Assembly: GCA_002029295.1 (NCBI GenBank)
Contig: MZGW01000005.1
Coordinates: 1-64,000 of the forward strand
Source: Alkalithermobacter paradoxus
GTDB taxonomy: Bacteria > Bacillota > Clostridia > Peptostreptococcales > Peptostreptococcaceae
Length of the DNA: 64,000 bases
Direction: 5' to 3'
A program made the position numbers and the translations under genes. Positions 1-8,851 of the stretch are shown here, one piece after another (positions within the stretch are counted from its first letter, which is position 1; the number at the start of each line of letters is the position of its first letter). The notes below the pieces were generated by a model. It worked only from the letters and a program-made list of their open reading frames with translations, was not told the origin of the DNA and searched no databases.

Positions 1-403
<403 letters not shown>

Positions 404-459
404 AATTTGGCTCATATGAGCTGACTTTATGGTTAATTGAATTACTATTCGTCTGCTGT

Positions 460-498
460 TTAATTTTCAATGTTCATTTTGCTTGTCTTAGCGACAAG
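460..498 (-). promoter_or_regulatory. rRNA leader: boxB-like hairpin and boxA-like element
   Basis: Read on the minus strand downstream of the promoter, a perfect six-pair hairpin (CTTGTC, loop GCTAA, GACAAG; positions 482-498) is followed by TGAACATTGAAAA (about 463-475). That element resembles the boxA of clostridial rRNA leaders. The boxB-boxA order matches known Nus antitermination sites. The boxA assignment is by resemblance only. Confidence 0.5.
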
Positions 499-502
499 TA
501 AT

Positions 503-531
503 ACTATATCAGGTTATTCTACATGAGTCAA
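503..531 (-). promoter_or_regulatory. rRNA promoter (sigma-A type)
   Basis: On the minus strand TTGACT (526-531) and TATAGT (503-508) are separated by exactly 17 bases. They lie about 100 bases upstream of the mature 16S end, with A/T-rich DNA upstream that could act as an UP element. This is a strong consensus housekeeping promoter reading into the 16S gene. Confidence 0.85.
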
Positions 532-656
532 CACTTTTTTATTTATTTTTTCTTTTACCACTCTAAAAATATAATTTCCTGCTTAATATGTAAATATACT
601 ACAAATCAAAAACTGTGCTAGATGAATATTTTTCCTTCCTATTTATCCATTGTAAA

Positions 657-665
657 TGATATAAT
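657..665 (+). promoter_or_regulatory. Probable extended -10 promoter of the diguanylate cyclase gene
   Basis: TGATATAAT at 657-665 is a full extended -10 element 48 bases before the start codon. No good -35 hexamer is visible. The spacer 404-712 otherwise holds only the divergent rRNA leader and promoter. Confidence 0.45.
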
Positions 666-712
666 TTTTATAGGAAATTATAATGTCTTAATTAATAAGG
701 AATGATGCAATA

Positions 713-1765
713 ATGTATAACATAGCTATATTAATTTTGTTATCTATAGTATTTATTTTGTATTCTAAAAATAAACGTTTGTCATATTCTATTAAAAAAT
801 TAAATCAAATTAAGAACATCATGTATAATGTAAATGATATAATATACAATGCAGATTCTATAGACGATATGTATAAGTCAGTTCTAGAACATTTAATAGA
901 TTTAATAGACGATGCATCTAAAGGATCTATACTTGTGTACAATTCAGAGCAAAACTATATGGAATTCAAGTCATGTGTAGGATACGATTTAGATAAGCTA
1001 AAAAATATAAATCTACAAGTAGAAGAGCTTTTTTTATACAAAGAAAATGGATTAAAAAAAGCATCAATAATAAGGAATCCTGAAAAATATGATGAGCTTA
1101 ATATGTCTATTCACAACTACAATAAATTCAAACAAATACGTGCACTAGATATTAAGTCCACAATATCAATACCCCTGTATATAGATTCTTCTTTATTTGG
1201 AATTGTAAATATAGATTCTTGTATTTCTTATACATCTTTTTCTGATGAAGATCTAAAGCTATGTGTTCATATCAAAAATGAGCTCGAAATGGCACTAAAA
1301 AATATAATTTATATGAATAAGCTTAAAGAGTATGCTAATTTTGATTCTCTTACAGGTATAATGAATAGAAGATATTTTTATGAGAAATTCAAGGATATAG
1401 ATGAAAAAGTAGTTTATACACTAGTTTACATTGATTTAAATAAATTCAAATATATCAATGATACCTATGGGCACCTTGAGGGTGACGAAATCCTAAAAAA
1501 GTTTTGTTTCATTGTAAGTAAAAATATAAGAAGCGATGATTTATTTGCAAGAATAGGTGGAGATGAGTTTGTAATACTATTTAAAAACATGAGTGAAAAG
1601 AATGGAAAGTCTAAAATAGACGATATAAGAAAAGAACTAAAACATATAATAGACTTTAGCGTAGGTATAAAAGAGTTTAGATACAATGATAAAATGTCTT
1701 TAGATGAACTTTTAAGGATAGTAGATACACAGATGTATATTGAAAAGAAACACAGGGTGCAATAA
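713..1765 (+). CDS. Membrane-anchored GAF-GGDEF diguanylate cyclase
   Basis: A 350-residue protein predicted to make cyclic di-GMP from two GTP. A single hydrophobic segment at residues 4-18 anchors it. Residues about 45-195 look like a GAF-type sensory domain (ending with a SIPLY...LFGIVNID pattern), and residues about 205-345 form the GGDEF domain. The active-site motif GGDEF is intact at 282-286. RSDD at 273-276, five residues upstream, fits the RxxD inhibitory site, so product feedback is likely. The ligand of the GAF domain is unknown. The gene stands alone, diverging from the rRNA operon, and ends in its own terminator. An AAGGA about 11 bases before the ATG is a weak ribosome binding site. 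Confidence 0.9.
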   Translation: MYNIAILILLSIVFILYSKNKRLSYSIKKLNQIKNIMYNVNDIIYNADSIDDMYKSVLEHLIDLIDDASKGSILVYNSEQNYMEFKSCVGYDLDKLKNINLQVEELFLYKENGLKKASIIRNPEKYDELNMSIHNYNKFKQIRALDIKSTISIPLYIDSSLFGIVNIDSCISYTSFSDEDLKLCVHIKNELEMALKNIIYMNKLKEYANFDSLTGIMNRRYFYEKFKDIDEKVVYTLVYIDLNKFKYINDTYGHLEGDEILKKFCFIVSKNIRSDDLFARIGGDEFVILFKNMSEKNGKSKIDDIRKELKHIIDFSVGIKEFRYNDKMSLDELLRIVDTQMYIEKKHRVQ

Positions 1766-1781
1766 GCACCCTTGTTTTTTT
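1754..1781 (+). terminator. Terminator of the diguanylate cyclase gene
   Basis: AGGGTGC, loop AATAA, GCACCCT, then a T-rich run. The stop codon lies in the loop, so the stem begins inside the coding region. Confidence 0.85.
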
Positions 1782-1816
1782 GAAAAAAAGAGACTTCTAT
1801 TGGGGGATAGAAGTCT
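1782..1816 (-). terminator. Terminator of the SEC-C/UPF0489 pair
   Basis: Perfect ten-pair stem (1791-1800 with 1807-1816), loop of six, followed on the minus strand by a T run (A run at 1783-1789). It sits about 80 bases after the stop of the SEC-C gene. Confidence 0.8.
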
Positions 1817-1892
1817 AACGGGGGAGATTGATTAAATATTTGTTTCTTATTTATATAATTCCCACTTTTTCATTTCTTATACATTTATTTTT

Positions 1893-2390
1893 TTATTTAC
1901 CACAACATTTTTTGTATTTCTTTCCACTTCCGCATGTGCAAGGGTTATTTCTTCCTATTTTGTCTTCTTTTACTATTGTTTTTGAAGACTTATATTCTTT
2001 TTCAATTTCTTTTCTTCTTTCTTTACTTAATATACCTTCCCATCCTGGCAAGTTATATAACCAATGAGCTTCAACCTTAACCATATTATAATATAACTTT
2101 TCAAAATCTATTTCTATTTTTATTTCGCTGTTTTCCTCTATTTCTTCTAATTTTATTTCGTGTTTTAAGCTCTCACTTATCCCATCTAAAAATCCCATAA
2201 ATTCTTCACTGCTTACATTGTGAGAAGAAGCAAGGTCTGATACTTTACCTTCTATTACTTCTATTTTTTTATCTAATAATTCTCTATATATAGCAGTTTC
2301 TTTTTTGAAATAATCTTCCCAGAACTTCATCTCCATTTCTTCATTTATATGATTTTCGCAAAGTGCTCTCCAAGATTCAAATAAGCTCAT
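1893..2390 (-). CDS. SEC-C motif protein of unknown function
   Basis: A 165-residue protein ending in a complete SEC-C zinc-binding motif: [13 protein letters not shown] at residues 151-163. This motif is best known from the C-terminus of SecA and from many unrelated proteins, where it binds one zinc ion. The first 140 residues are acidic and helical and I do not recognise them. There is no signal peptide or membrane segment, so it is probably cytoplasmic. The start is fixed by a strong AAAGGAGG seven bases before the ATG. It lies 58 bases after the UPF0489 gene on the same strand and shares its terminator, so the two are probably one transcript. Confidence 0.75.
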   Translation of the reverse strand: MSLFESWRALCENHINEEMEMKFWEDYFKKETAIYRELLDKKIEVIEGKVSDLASSHNVSSEEFMGFLDGISESLKHEIKLEEIEENSEIKIEIDFEKLYYNMVKVEAHWLYNLPGWEGILSKERRKEIEKEYKSSKTIVKEDKIGRNNPCTCGSGKKYKKCCGK

Positions 2391-2448
2391 ATTAATCCTC
2401 CTTTGTTATAGTGACTAATGATATATTATATCAAAGAAAGCCTTTATT

Positions 2449-3141
2449 TCAAGAAAATATTTCTTTTAGTACAGATATAGCATACTCTTGATTTATAAAA
2501 AATGGACTTGTTGCTATAGTTACTAATGACGCTTTATCTATTAGGTCTTTTATTTTATTCATCTTTATATCGTAACTTATATAATCCATATCCCTTGAGA
2601 ATATATCTAAATCTATGTCTAATACAAATTCTCCATCTATTTCTAAGCTAAAAGCATGAGAACTATCTATTATTATAACCTTAGAGAACATTCCTAAGTT
2701 TAAAGCAGGCTTTATAAAGTTTCCCACATTTAGATTGTAATTAGTATACTTAAATACTTCTTCTAGATTATCTATATTTGATATATAATTATCCGGCTCT
2801 CTCATGTCTTTATGTTGGTCTATATGAATTAGTTTTATTCCTTTTTTGAATCTATTACATTTCAAACTCTTAGCCCAAAAGTAGAATGCATGATTATGAT
2901 TGTCAAATATATATACATCTTTTTCATTAAATTTATATTCTATAAAATACTCTAATCCCTTAGCACTTATTTCTTTTCCATTGTCAACTTCACAAAATGC
3001 TATATTATTTGATAACTTTACATCATTTAAGTTCCCTTCTTTTAATGGTGGTACATATATGCTTTTTATTTTTCTTTCTTCATAAGAAAATACATTATTT
3101 CCTACAGGTTCATCTATAAAAAATCCTTTATAGTATTCCAA
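2449..3141 (-). CDS. UPF0489 family protein
   Basis: About 230 residues. Motifs DNHNHAFYFW, HIDQHKDM and DIDLDIF are spaced as in the UPF0489 family. That family carries Asp/His clusters reminiscent of the metal-binding loops of arginase-like hydrolases. The family assignment is from memory and the arginase comparison is inference; the substrate is unknown. The longest frame opens at a GTG at 3150, but GGAG then lies at the start codon itself. Eight bases after GGAG comes a TTG at 3141, a properly spaced start, so I prefer TTG. Together with the SEC-C gene it probably forms a two-gene operon, divergent from the GDT1-type exporter. Confidence 0.7.
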   Translation of the reverse strand: MEYYKGFFIDEPVGNNVFSYEERKIKSIYVPPLKEGNLNDVKLSNNIAFCEVDNGKEISAKGLEYFIEYKFNEKDVYIFDNHNHAFYFWAKSLKCNRFKKGIKLIHIDQHKDMREPDNYISNIDNLEEVFKYTNYNLNVGNFIKPALNLGMFSKVIIIDSSHAFSLEIDGEFVLDIDLDIFSRDMDYISYDIKMNKIKDLIDKASLVTIATSPFFINQEYAISVLKEIFS

Positions 3142-3234
3142 ATTTATCACTCCAAATTCTTACAACTATTGTATAATTATAATATTAATACTACTATATT
3201 TATGTATTTTTATAAAGAATGTATTAAATGATTG

Positions 3235-3250
3235 TATTGTATCTACAATA
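3235..3250. promoter_or_regulatory. Perfect palindrome upstream of the GDT1-type gene (candidate operator)
   Basis: TATTGTA-TC-TACAATA, seven-base arms with a two-base centre, about 20 bases before the AAGGAGG of the next gene. It has no T tract, so it is not a terminator. It could be a repressor site, but A/T-rich DNA makes chance palindromes fairly common. Confidence 0.3.
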
Positions 3251-3283
3251 TATGTTGTAAATAATTTTAAGGAGGAACTTATT

Positions 3284-4189
3284 TTGAGAGAATTAATAAC
3301 TTCTTTTTCACTAGTTGCTCTAGCAGAGATGGGAGATAAAACTCAACTTTTAGCCTTAGCTTTTGCATCTAAGTTTCCACCTATGAGTGTTCTTATAGGT
3401 ATATTTGTAGGGTCTTTTATAAATCACGGTATAGCTATTGCTATAGGAAGTTACATAAGTAGGATTATTCCTATAGATGCTATACAAATTATTGCATCTA
3501 TTTTATTTATATTCTTTGGACTTTGGTCGTTAAAGATAGATAACGAAGATGAAGAAGATGAAGAAAATACTAAATCTAACTACGGACCTATTGTAACAGT
3601 AGCTTTAGCTTTTTTTATTGGAGAACTTGGGGACAAGACTCAACTTACAGCAATGACCCTAGGAGCTAACTCATCTTTTCCTATATTAGTGCTAATAGGA
3701 ACTGTTTGTGCTATGGTATTTACTGGTGGACTTGGAATAGTTGCAGGAAAAGTGCTCGGCAAGAAAATACCTGAAGTTACAATGAAAATTATAGCTGCAT
3801 TTGTATTTTTATTTTTCGGTAGCGTAGGACTTTACACTAGACTTCCAAATGAATATATAAATCCTGTAAACATCATATTTTACATAGTAATACTTTCATT
3901 TTTAGTTGTTCTTGTTCTTAGATACAACACAATTCAAAGAAATAAATACTACGAAGAAAGACTTAGCGAAATTCTTCTTCAGTGTAAAAACTGTGGACAA
4001 GGACATGTTGAACACTGTGATGTAAATATAAAAAGGCGTGAATTTGAAAAAGAATATCTAGGAGAAAATATACCTTATCTAGGAGATGTAATTTCATATC
4101 TAGAGAGTTTGAAAGTTAAAGATTTAAAACTTTCTTTAAAAGTATGTGAAACTTATCAATATAAAGCTGACACTAAGAAAGATAAATAG
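3284..4189 (+). CDS. GDT1/TMEM165 (UPF0016) family divalent cation exporter with a Cys/His tail
   Basis: A 301-residue membrane protein with the two hallmark repeats: EMGDKTQ at residues 15-21 and ELGDKTQ at 114-120. Each lies in a hydrophobic three-helix half. Members of the family move Mn2+ or Ca2+ out of the cytoplasm, so manganese homeostasis is the likely role. An acidic loop rich in Asp and Glu (about 86-96) separates the halves. Unusually, about 90 further residues follow the last membrane segment. They carry C234, C237, H241, H244 and C245, which could form a metal site. Translation starts at TTG behind AAGGAGG. No yybP-ykoY manganese riboswitch is recognisable upstream. Confidence 0.85.
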   Translation: MRELITSFSLVALAEMGDKTQLLALAFASKFPPMSVLIGIFVGSFINHGIAIAIGSYISRIIPIDAIQIIASILFIFFGLWSLKIDNEDEEDEENTKSNYGPIVTVALAFFIGELGDKTQLTAMTLGANSSFPILVLIGTVCAMVFTGGLGIVAGKVLGKKIPEVTMKIIAAFVFLFFGSVGLYTRLPNEYINPVNIIFYIVILSFLVVLVLRYNTIQRNKYYEERLSEILLQCKNCGQGHVEHCDVNIKRREFEKEYLGENIPYLGDVISYLESLKVKDLKLSLKVCETYQYKADTKKDK

Positions 4190-4219
4190 GTTGACCTATT
4201 TATCTTTCTTATTTATTTT
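4175..4219 (+). terminator. Terminator of the GDT1-type gene
   Basis: A 16-pair perfect stem (4175-4190 with 4195-4210), TTGA loop, then a T-rich tail. The stop codon lies inside the left arm. Confidence 0.85.
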
Positions 4220-4305
4220 GTAATTTTTTTGATAATTGAATAATATAAATTAATCAATATCACTTAGTTATTTTATAAATTTTCAGAAAATTTCACTTTG
4301 TATTG

Positions 4306-4334
4306 TTGAAAATTTCTGAAGATTGTGATATCAT
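4306..4334 (+). promoter_or_regulatory. Probable promoter of the AGCS symporter gene
   Basis: TTGAAA and TATCAT with a 17-base spacer, about 56 bases before the start codon. An imperfect inverted repeat (TTCAGAAAATTTC at about 4282 with GAAAATTTCTGAA at about 4308) overlaps the -35 region and might bind a regulator. Confidence 0.45.
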
Positions 4335-4390
4335 TTTGAAAAATATATTTTATAAATATATTTTTAAAAATTTTATGGGGGTGAGATTTT

Positions 4391-5836
4391 ATGGCTCAAT
4401 TAGTAGATGCTCTAAATGGTATCATTTGGAGTGACGCACTTGTTTATCTTTGCTTAGGAGTTGGTCTTTATTTCTCTTTAAAGATGCGCTTCTTCCAAGT
4501 ACGCCATATAAAAGATATGGTGAAGTTATTATTTGGTGGATCTGATTCTGAAAAAGGTGTATCTTCTTTCCAAGCTTTCGCTCTTTCAGTTTCTGGTCGT
4601 GTTGGTACAGGTAACATAGCTGGGGTTGCTACAGCTATAGCTATGGGTGGACCTGGTGCACTTTTCTGGATGTGGGCAATCGCTTTCCTGGGTGCTGGTT
4701 CTGCCTATGTTGAATCTGCTTTAGCCCAAGTTTACAAAGTGGAAAAAGATGGAGAATATCGTGGAGGTCCTGCATACTATATCGAAAAAGGATTAGGTAT
4801 GAAGTGGTACGCTGTTACATTTGCTGTTGCAACTGTAGTTGCTATGGGATTCTTTTTACCAGGAGTTCAATCTAACAGCATCGCAGCTGGTATAAACAAC
4901 GCATTTGGAATTAGTCCTGTTGTTACAGCTAGTGCACTTGTTGCATTCTTAGGTCTAATAATATTCGGTGGAGTTAAACGTATAAGTAAGGCTGCTGAAA
5001 TTATAGTTCCTTTCATGGCTATTGGATATATAATAGTTGCACTTATAATAATAATTGTTAATATAACTAGATTACCAGAAGTTATAGGTATGGTATTTAA
5101 GAGTGCATTCGCATTCGAACCAGCTTTTGCAGGTATAATAGGTATGGCTATATCTTGGGGAGTAAAACGTGGAATATACTCAAACGAAGCAGGTCAAGGT
5201 ACAGGGCCTCAAGCTGCTGCTGCTGCTGAAGTTTCTCATCCTGCTAAACAAGGTTTAGTTCAAGCATTCTCTGTATATATAGATACATTATTTGTTTGCT
5301 CTGCAACAGGATTTATGATATTAATTACAGGTATGTACAATATAATGGGTCCAAATGGTACATTCTTAGTTGAGAATATGCCTGGCGTTTCTGTAGGGCC
5401 AGCTTATACTCAAAAAGCTGTTGAAACTTTATTCCCATCATTTGGTGGGGCATTCGTTGCTATAGCATTGTTCTTCTTTGCATTTACTACTTTAATGGCT
5501 TACTACTATATAGCTGAGACAAATGTTGCTTACCTAATTAAGAAAGCTAACAGCAAAGTTTTAATAAATGTATTAAGAGTTGCTTTACTAATTTCTACTT
5601 TCTATGGAGCTGTTAGAACTGCTGAACTTGCTTGGGGATTAGGGGATATAGGTGTTGGTTTAATGGCATGGTTAAACATAATAGCTATAATCCTTCTTAG
5701 AAAACCAGCCTTTGCTACTCTTAAAGATTATGAAGAGCAAAGAGCTGCTGGTAAAGACCCAGTATTTGATCCAGTTAAACTTGGAATTAAAAACGCTGAC
5801 TTCTGGTCAAAATATAATGTAAAGAAAACTAACTAA
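4391..5836 (+). CDS. Sodium:alanine/glycine symporter (AGCS family)
   Basis: A 481-residue polytopic protein of usual family length. It couples Na+ entry to uptake of alanine or glycine across the cytoplasmic membrane. Family features visible are the N-terminal NGIIWSDALVYLCLGVG stretch, SGRVGTGNIAGVATAI, the RGGPAYYIEKGLG segment and the SNEAGQGTGPQAAAAAE signature. About ten membrane segments are apparent. The ATG follows GGGGGTGAG. Its third positions are less A/T-rich than those of neighbouring genes (many GCT, GGT and TTC codons), as expected for a highly expressed gene. It is monocistronic, with its own promoter and terminator. Confidence 0.92.
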   Translation: MAQLVDALNGIIWSDALVYLCLGVGLYFSLKMRFFQVRHIKDMVKLLFGGSDSEKGVSSFQAFALSVSGRVGTGNIAGVATAIAMGGPGALFWMWAIAFLGAGSAYVESALAQVYKVEKDGEYRGGPAYYIEKGLGMKWYAVTFAVATVVAMGFFLPGVQSNSIAAGINNAFGISPVVTASALVAFLGLIIFGGVKRISKAAEIIVPFMAIGYIIVALIIIIVNITRLPEVIGMVFKSAFAFEPAFAGIIGMAISWGVKRGIYSNEAGQGTGPQAAAAAEVSHPAKQGLVQAFSVYIDTLFVCSATGFMILITGMYNIMGPNGTFLVENMPGVSVGPAYTQKAVETLFPSFGGAFVAIALFFFAFTTLMAYYYIAETNVAYLIKKANSKVLINVLRVALLISTFYGAVRTAELAWGLGDIGVGLMAWLNIIAIILLRKPAFATLKDYEEQRAAGKDPVFDPVKLGIKNADFWSKYNVKKTN

Positions 5837-5838
5837 TT

Positions 5839-5868
5839 AAAGCAGGCACTTGCCTGCTTTTTTATTTT
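5839..5868 (+). terminator. Terminator of the AGCS symporter gene
   Basis: AAAGCAGGC, ACTT loop, GCCTGCTTT followed by TTTATTTTT. It begins two bases after the stop codon and overlaps the end of the convergent methyltransferase gene. Confidence 0.85.
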
Positions 5869-6728
5869 TCCCATCTTCCATATATCCCACATGGTAAAAC
5901 AAGATTAGTCTTTGTAACTGGAAGTCCTATCTCTCCTGAGTATATTTTTCCCTTGTATTTTTTTCCAACTGATAACTTTAATATATTCTCTATTACACTA
6001 GGTGAAAATCCTGATGTGTATGAATTTACAAGAACGAATAATGGATCATCAGATAAAACATCCATGCAAAGTTCTATAAATTTATATAATTCATCTTCTA
6101 TCTTCCATACTTCTCCACTTGGTCCTCTCCCATAAGAAGGTGGATCCATTATTATAGCATCGTATTTTCTTCCCCTTCTTATTTCTCTATTAACGAATTT
6201 TATAACATCATCTACTATAAATCTAACTTTCTTATGTGAAAGATTAGATAATTCTATATTTTCTTTAGCCCAAGTTACCATTCCTTTAGAAGCATCTACG
6301 TGACACACTTCTTCTGCTCCACCATAAGCTGATGCTACTGTAGCTCCTCCTGTATATGCAAACAAGTTAAGTACTTTTATTGGTCTATTCGCTTTTTGTA
6401 TTTTTTCAATTATCCAATCCCAGTTGGCTGCTTGTTCTGGAAAAAGTCCTGTATGCTTAAATCCAGTGGGTTTTATATAAAACGATAGGTCCTTATACTT
6501 TATAGTCCATTTTTGTGGCATTTTCTTTTTGTTTTCCCAATGTCCACCACCTTCACTACTTCTATGATAGTGTGCATGAGGGTTTTTCCATAAAGACCAT
6601 TCATTAAGAAGTGGCCATATAGCCTGAGGATCTGGTCTTCTAAGGGTGTAATCTCCCCATCTTTCTAACTTTTCTCCATTCCCAGTATCTATAAGTTCAT
6701 AATCTTTCCACTTATCAGCAATTAACAT
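5862..6728 (-). CDS. SAM-dependent RNA methyltransferase (RlmI/RlmK-like fold)
   Basis: A 288-residue class I methyltransferase. The SAM-binding motif FAYTGG is at residues 123-128, an acidic ribose-binding position follows in HVDASKGM (143-150), and the catalytic DPPSYGR is at 195-201. This combination occurs in the 23S rRNA methyltransferases RlmI, RlmK and relatives that lack a PUA domain. It probably methylates a base in rRNA, but the exact target cannot be read from sequence. The N-terminal 90 residues are unassigned. The start is supported by GGAGG nine bases before the ATG. It is a single gene, convergent with the symporter. Confidence 0.8.
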   Translation of the reverse strand: MLIADKWKDYELIDTGNGEKLERWGDYTLRRPDPQAIWPLLNEWSLWKNPHAHYHRSSEGGGHWENKKKMPQKWTIKYKDLSFYIKPTGFKHTGLFPEQAANWDWIIEKIQKANRPIKVLNLFAYTGGATVASAYGGAEEVCHVDASKGMVTWAKENIELSNLSHKKVRFIVDDVIKFVNREIRRGRKYDAIIMDPPSYGRGPSGEVWKIEDELYKFIELCMDVLSDDPLFVLVNSYTSGFSPSVIENILKLSVGKKYKGKIYSGEIGLPVTKTNLVLPCGIYGRWEK

Positions 6729-6829
6729 ATGTATTTTCCTCCAAACTTTTAATTAATCAAGTCATTATATACCATATATTATACCCTTTTCAAGGTATTA
6801 AAATTAAAACTAGAATATTTTGAAAAATA

Positions 6830-6858
6830 TTGACAGTTATTTTTGTATGTGATAATGT
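6830..6858 (+). promoter_or_regulatory. Promoter of the riboflavin operon
   Basis: TTGACA, a 17-base spacer, TAATGT. It lies 23 bases before the first conserved base of the FMN riboswitch. Confidence 0.8.
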
Positions 6859-6880
6859 CTATTTAATAATATAACATAAT

Positions 6881-6994
6881 ATCCTTCAGGGCAGGGTGAA
6901 ATTCCCTACCGGCGGTATAGCCCGCGAGCTACTAATGTGTAGCAGACTTGGTGTAATTCCAAGGCCGACAGTATAGTCTGGATGAAAGAAGGAG
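6881..6994 (+). promoter_or_regulatory. FMN riboswitch (RFN element)
   Basis: All the invariant blocks are present in order: ATCCTTCAGGGCAGGGTGAAA, then TCCCTACCGGCGGTATAGCC, then the variable stem, GACTTGGTGTAATTCCAAGG, CCGACAGTATAGTCTGGATG and the closing GAAAGAAGGA. It binds FMN and shuts off the downstream riboflavin operon, here through the terminator at 7032-7065. Confidence 0.97.
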
Positions 6995-7031
6995 TAAATA
7001 TTTTTTATATTTATTTATATCTGTGAACCTA

Positions 7032-7065
7032 AGCCCTGAGAATACGTATTCTCAGGGCTATTTTT
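7032..7065 (+). terminator. Riboswitch-controlled terminator
   Basis: A 28-base perfect palindrome (AGCCCTGAGAATA-CG-TATTCTCAGGGCT) followed by TTTTT. It lies between the FMN aptamer and ribD and is the expected expression platform. Confidence 0.9.
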
Positions 7066-7091
7066 GTTAATACTTTACATGAGGTGATACG

Positions 7092-8186
7092 GTGGATATT
7101 AAGTATATGAAAAGAGCTTTAGATATTGCTAGATTAGGTGAAGGTCATGTAAACCCAAACCCCCTAGTTGGTGCAGTTATAGTTAAAAATGACAAAATAA
7201 TAGGTGAAGGTTATCACGAGTACTACGGAGGACATCATGCAGAGATAAATGCTTTCAAAAATGCTATTTGTGATGTTTCTGGAGCTACTATGTATGTAAC
7301 TCTTGAACCTTGTTCACACTTTGGAAAAACTCCACCATGTGCTAATGAAATCGTGAGAAAAGGAATATCTAAGGTTGTAATTGCTACGCTTGATCCAAAC
7401 CCTTTAGTTTCAGGAAATGGAGTTAAAGTGCTTAAAGATAATAATATTAAAGTCGTTACAGGAGTTCTCGAAAATGAGGCTAGAAAGCTTAACGAAGTAT
7501 TTATTAAATACATAACTACAAATCTTCCATTTTGTATTCTAAAAACTGCTATGACATTAGATGGAAAGATAGCTACAAGAATTGGAGATTCTAAGTGGAT
7601 AACTAATGAATTTTCTAGAAACTATGTTCATCATATAAGAAATAAAGTATCTTCTATTATGGTTGGAGTTGGTACTGTACTTGCTGATAACCCACATCTT
7701 ACAACAAGGCTTGATATCCCAAATCCTAAAAGCCCAATTAGAATAATAGTAGATACTTATGCTAAAACACCACTTGATAGCAATGTTTTATCTTGCGACT
7801 CTAAAACTATAATAGCTACAACAAGCTTAGCTTGTGATGAAAAGTTAAATAAACTTAGAAATAAAGGTGCACAAATTATAGTAACCCCTACTAAAGATGA
7901 TAAAGTTGACCTTACTTTTCTTATGAAAGAGCTTGGAAGAATGAATATAGATAGCGTTCTTTTAGAGGGGGGTTCTACACTAAACTATACTGCAATAAAT
8001 GAAAATTTAGTAGATAAAGTAATATCATTTGTATCTCCTAAAATAATAGGAGGATATAATGCCAAAACACCAGTAGGTGGATATGGTAAGGACTATATTA
8101 AAGATGCAGTAAAGCTTAACAATATAGATGTCCTAAGATTTGGCGATGATATCATGATAGAAGGCTACGTTAGAAAGGACGATTAA
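7092..8186 (+). CDS. ribD: Bifunctional riboflavin deaminase/reductase RibD
   Basis: A 364-residue two-domain enzyme of standard length. The N-terminal deaminase domain has the zinc ligands H49-A-E51 and C74/C83 in PCSHFGKTPPC. The C-terminal reductase domain (about 150-362) begins at FCILKTAMTLDGKIA and includes LLEGGSTLN. It deaminates and then reduces the pyrimidine made by GTP cyclohydrolase II, giving 5-amino-6-ribitylamino-uracil phosphate. The start is GTG, seven bases after GAGGTGA. It is the first gene of ribD-ribE-ribBA-ribH, under FMN riboswitch control. Confidence 0.97.
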   Translation: MDIKYMKRALDIARLGEGHVNPNPLVGAVIVKNDKIIGEGYHEYYGGHHAEINAFKNAICDVSGATMYVTLEPCSHFGKTPPCANEIVRKGISKVVIATLDPNPLVSGNGVKVLKDNNIKVVTGVLENEARKLNEVFIKYITTNLPFCILKTAMTLDGKIATRIGDSKWITNEFSRNYVHHIRNKVSSIMVGVGTVLADNPHLTTRLDIPNPKSPIRIIVDTYAKTPLDSNVLSCDSKTIIATTSLACDEKLNKLRNKGAQIIVTPTKDDKVDLTFLMKELGRMNIDSVLLEGGSTLNYTAINENLVDKVISFVSPKIIGGYNAKTPVGGYGKDYIKDAVKLNNIDVLRFGDDIMIEGYVRKDD

Positions 8187-8189
8187 TAT

Positions 8190-8840
8190 ATGTTTACAGG
8201 CTTAGTAGAAGAAGTAGGAAGTATACATTCTATAACAAAGCTTCAAAACTCTTCAAGGATAGTTATAAATTGCAGTAAGGTTCTTCAAGATCTAAGACTT
8301 GGCGACAGTATTAGTACAAATGGAGTTTGTCTTACTGTAACAAAGTTTGATGATAGTAGTTTTACTGCTGATGTTATGACTGAAACTATGAGAAAAACTA
8401 ATTTAAAAGATTTATCCGTAAAGGATAAAGTTAATCTTGAGAGAGCATTAAGAGTTGGAGATAGATTAGGAGGCCATTTAGTAAGCGGACATATAGATGG
8501 AGTTGGAACTATAGAAGGCTTCAAAAAAGAAGATATTGCTGTATGGATATCGATAAAGGCTCCACAAGATATACTAAAGTACATAGTTTATAAAGGCTCT
8601 GTAGCTATAGATGGAGTTAGTCTAACTGTAGCGTATGTAGATGAAAGTATATTCAAGGTATCTATAATTCCTCATACAAAAGACTTGACTACCCTTCTTG
8701 ATAAAAATGTAGGAGATAGTGTAAATCTTGAATGCGATATGATAGGAAAATACGTTGAAAAGCTTATGAACTTTAATAGTTCATACAAACCTAAACAAGA
8801 TATAAGTGTAGATTTTCTAAAAGAGAATGGATTTTTGTAG
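8190..8840 (+). CDS. ribE: Riboflavin synthase alpha chain
   Basis: A 216-residue protein that dismutates two 6,7-dimethyl-8-ribityllumazine molecules into riboflavin and its pyrimidine precursor. It begins with the diagnostic [10 protein letters not shown] and is made of two homologous lumazine-binding barrels. The first ends near [13 protein letters not shown] and the second starts near [17 protein letters not shown]. The length is typical. It starts three bases after the ribD stop and is transcribed with it. Confidence 0.97.
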   Translation: MFTGLVEEVGSIHSITKLQNSSRIVINCSKVLQDLRLGDSISTNGVCLTVTKFDDSSFTADVMTETMRKTNLKDLSVKDKVNLERALRVGDRLGGHLVSGHIDGVGTIEGFKKEDIAVWISIKAPQDILKYIVYKGSVAIDGVSLTVAYVDESIFKVSIIPHTKDLTTLLDKNVGDSVNLECDMIGKYVEKLMNFNSSYKPKQDISVDFLKENGFL

Positions 8841-8851
8841 GAGGTGATTTT

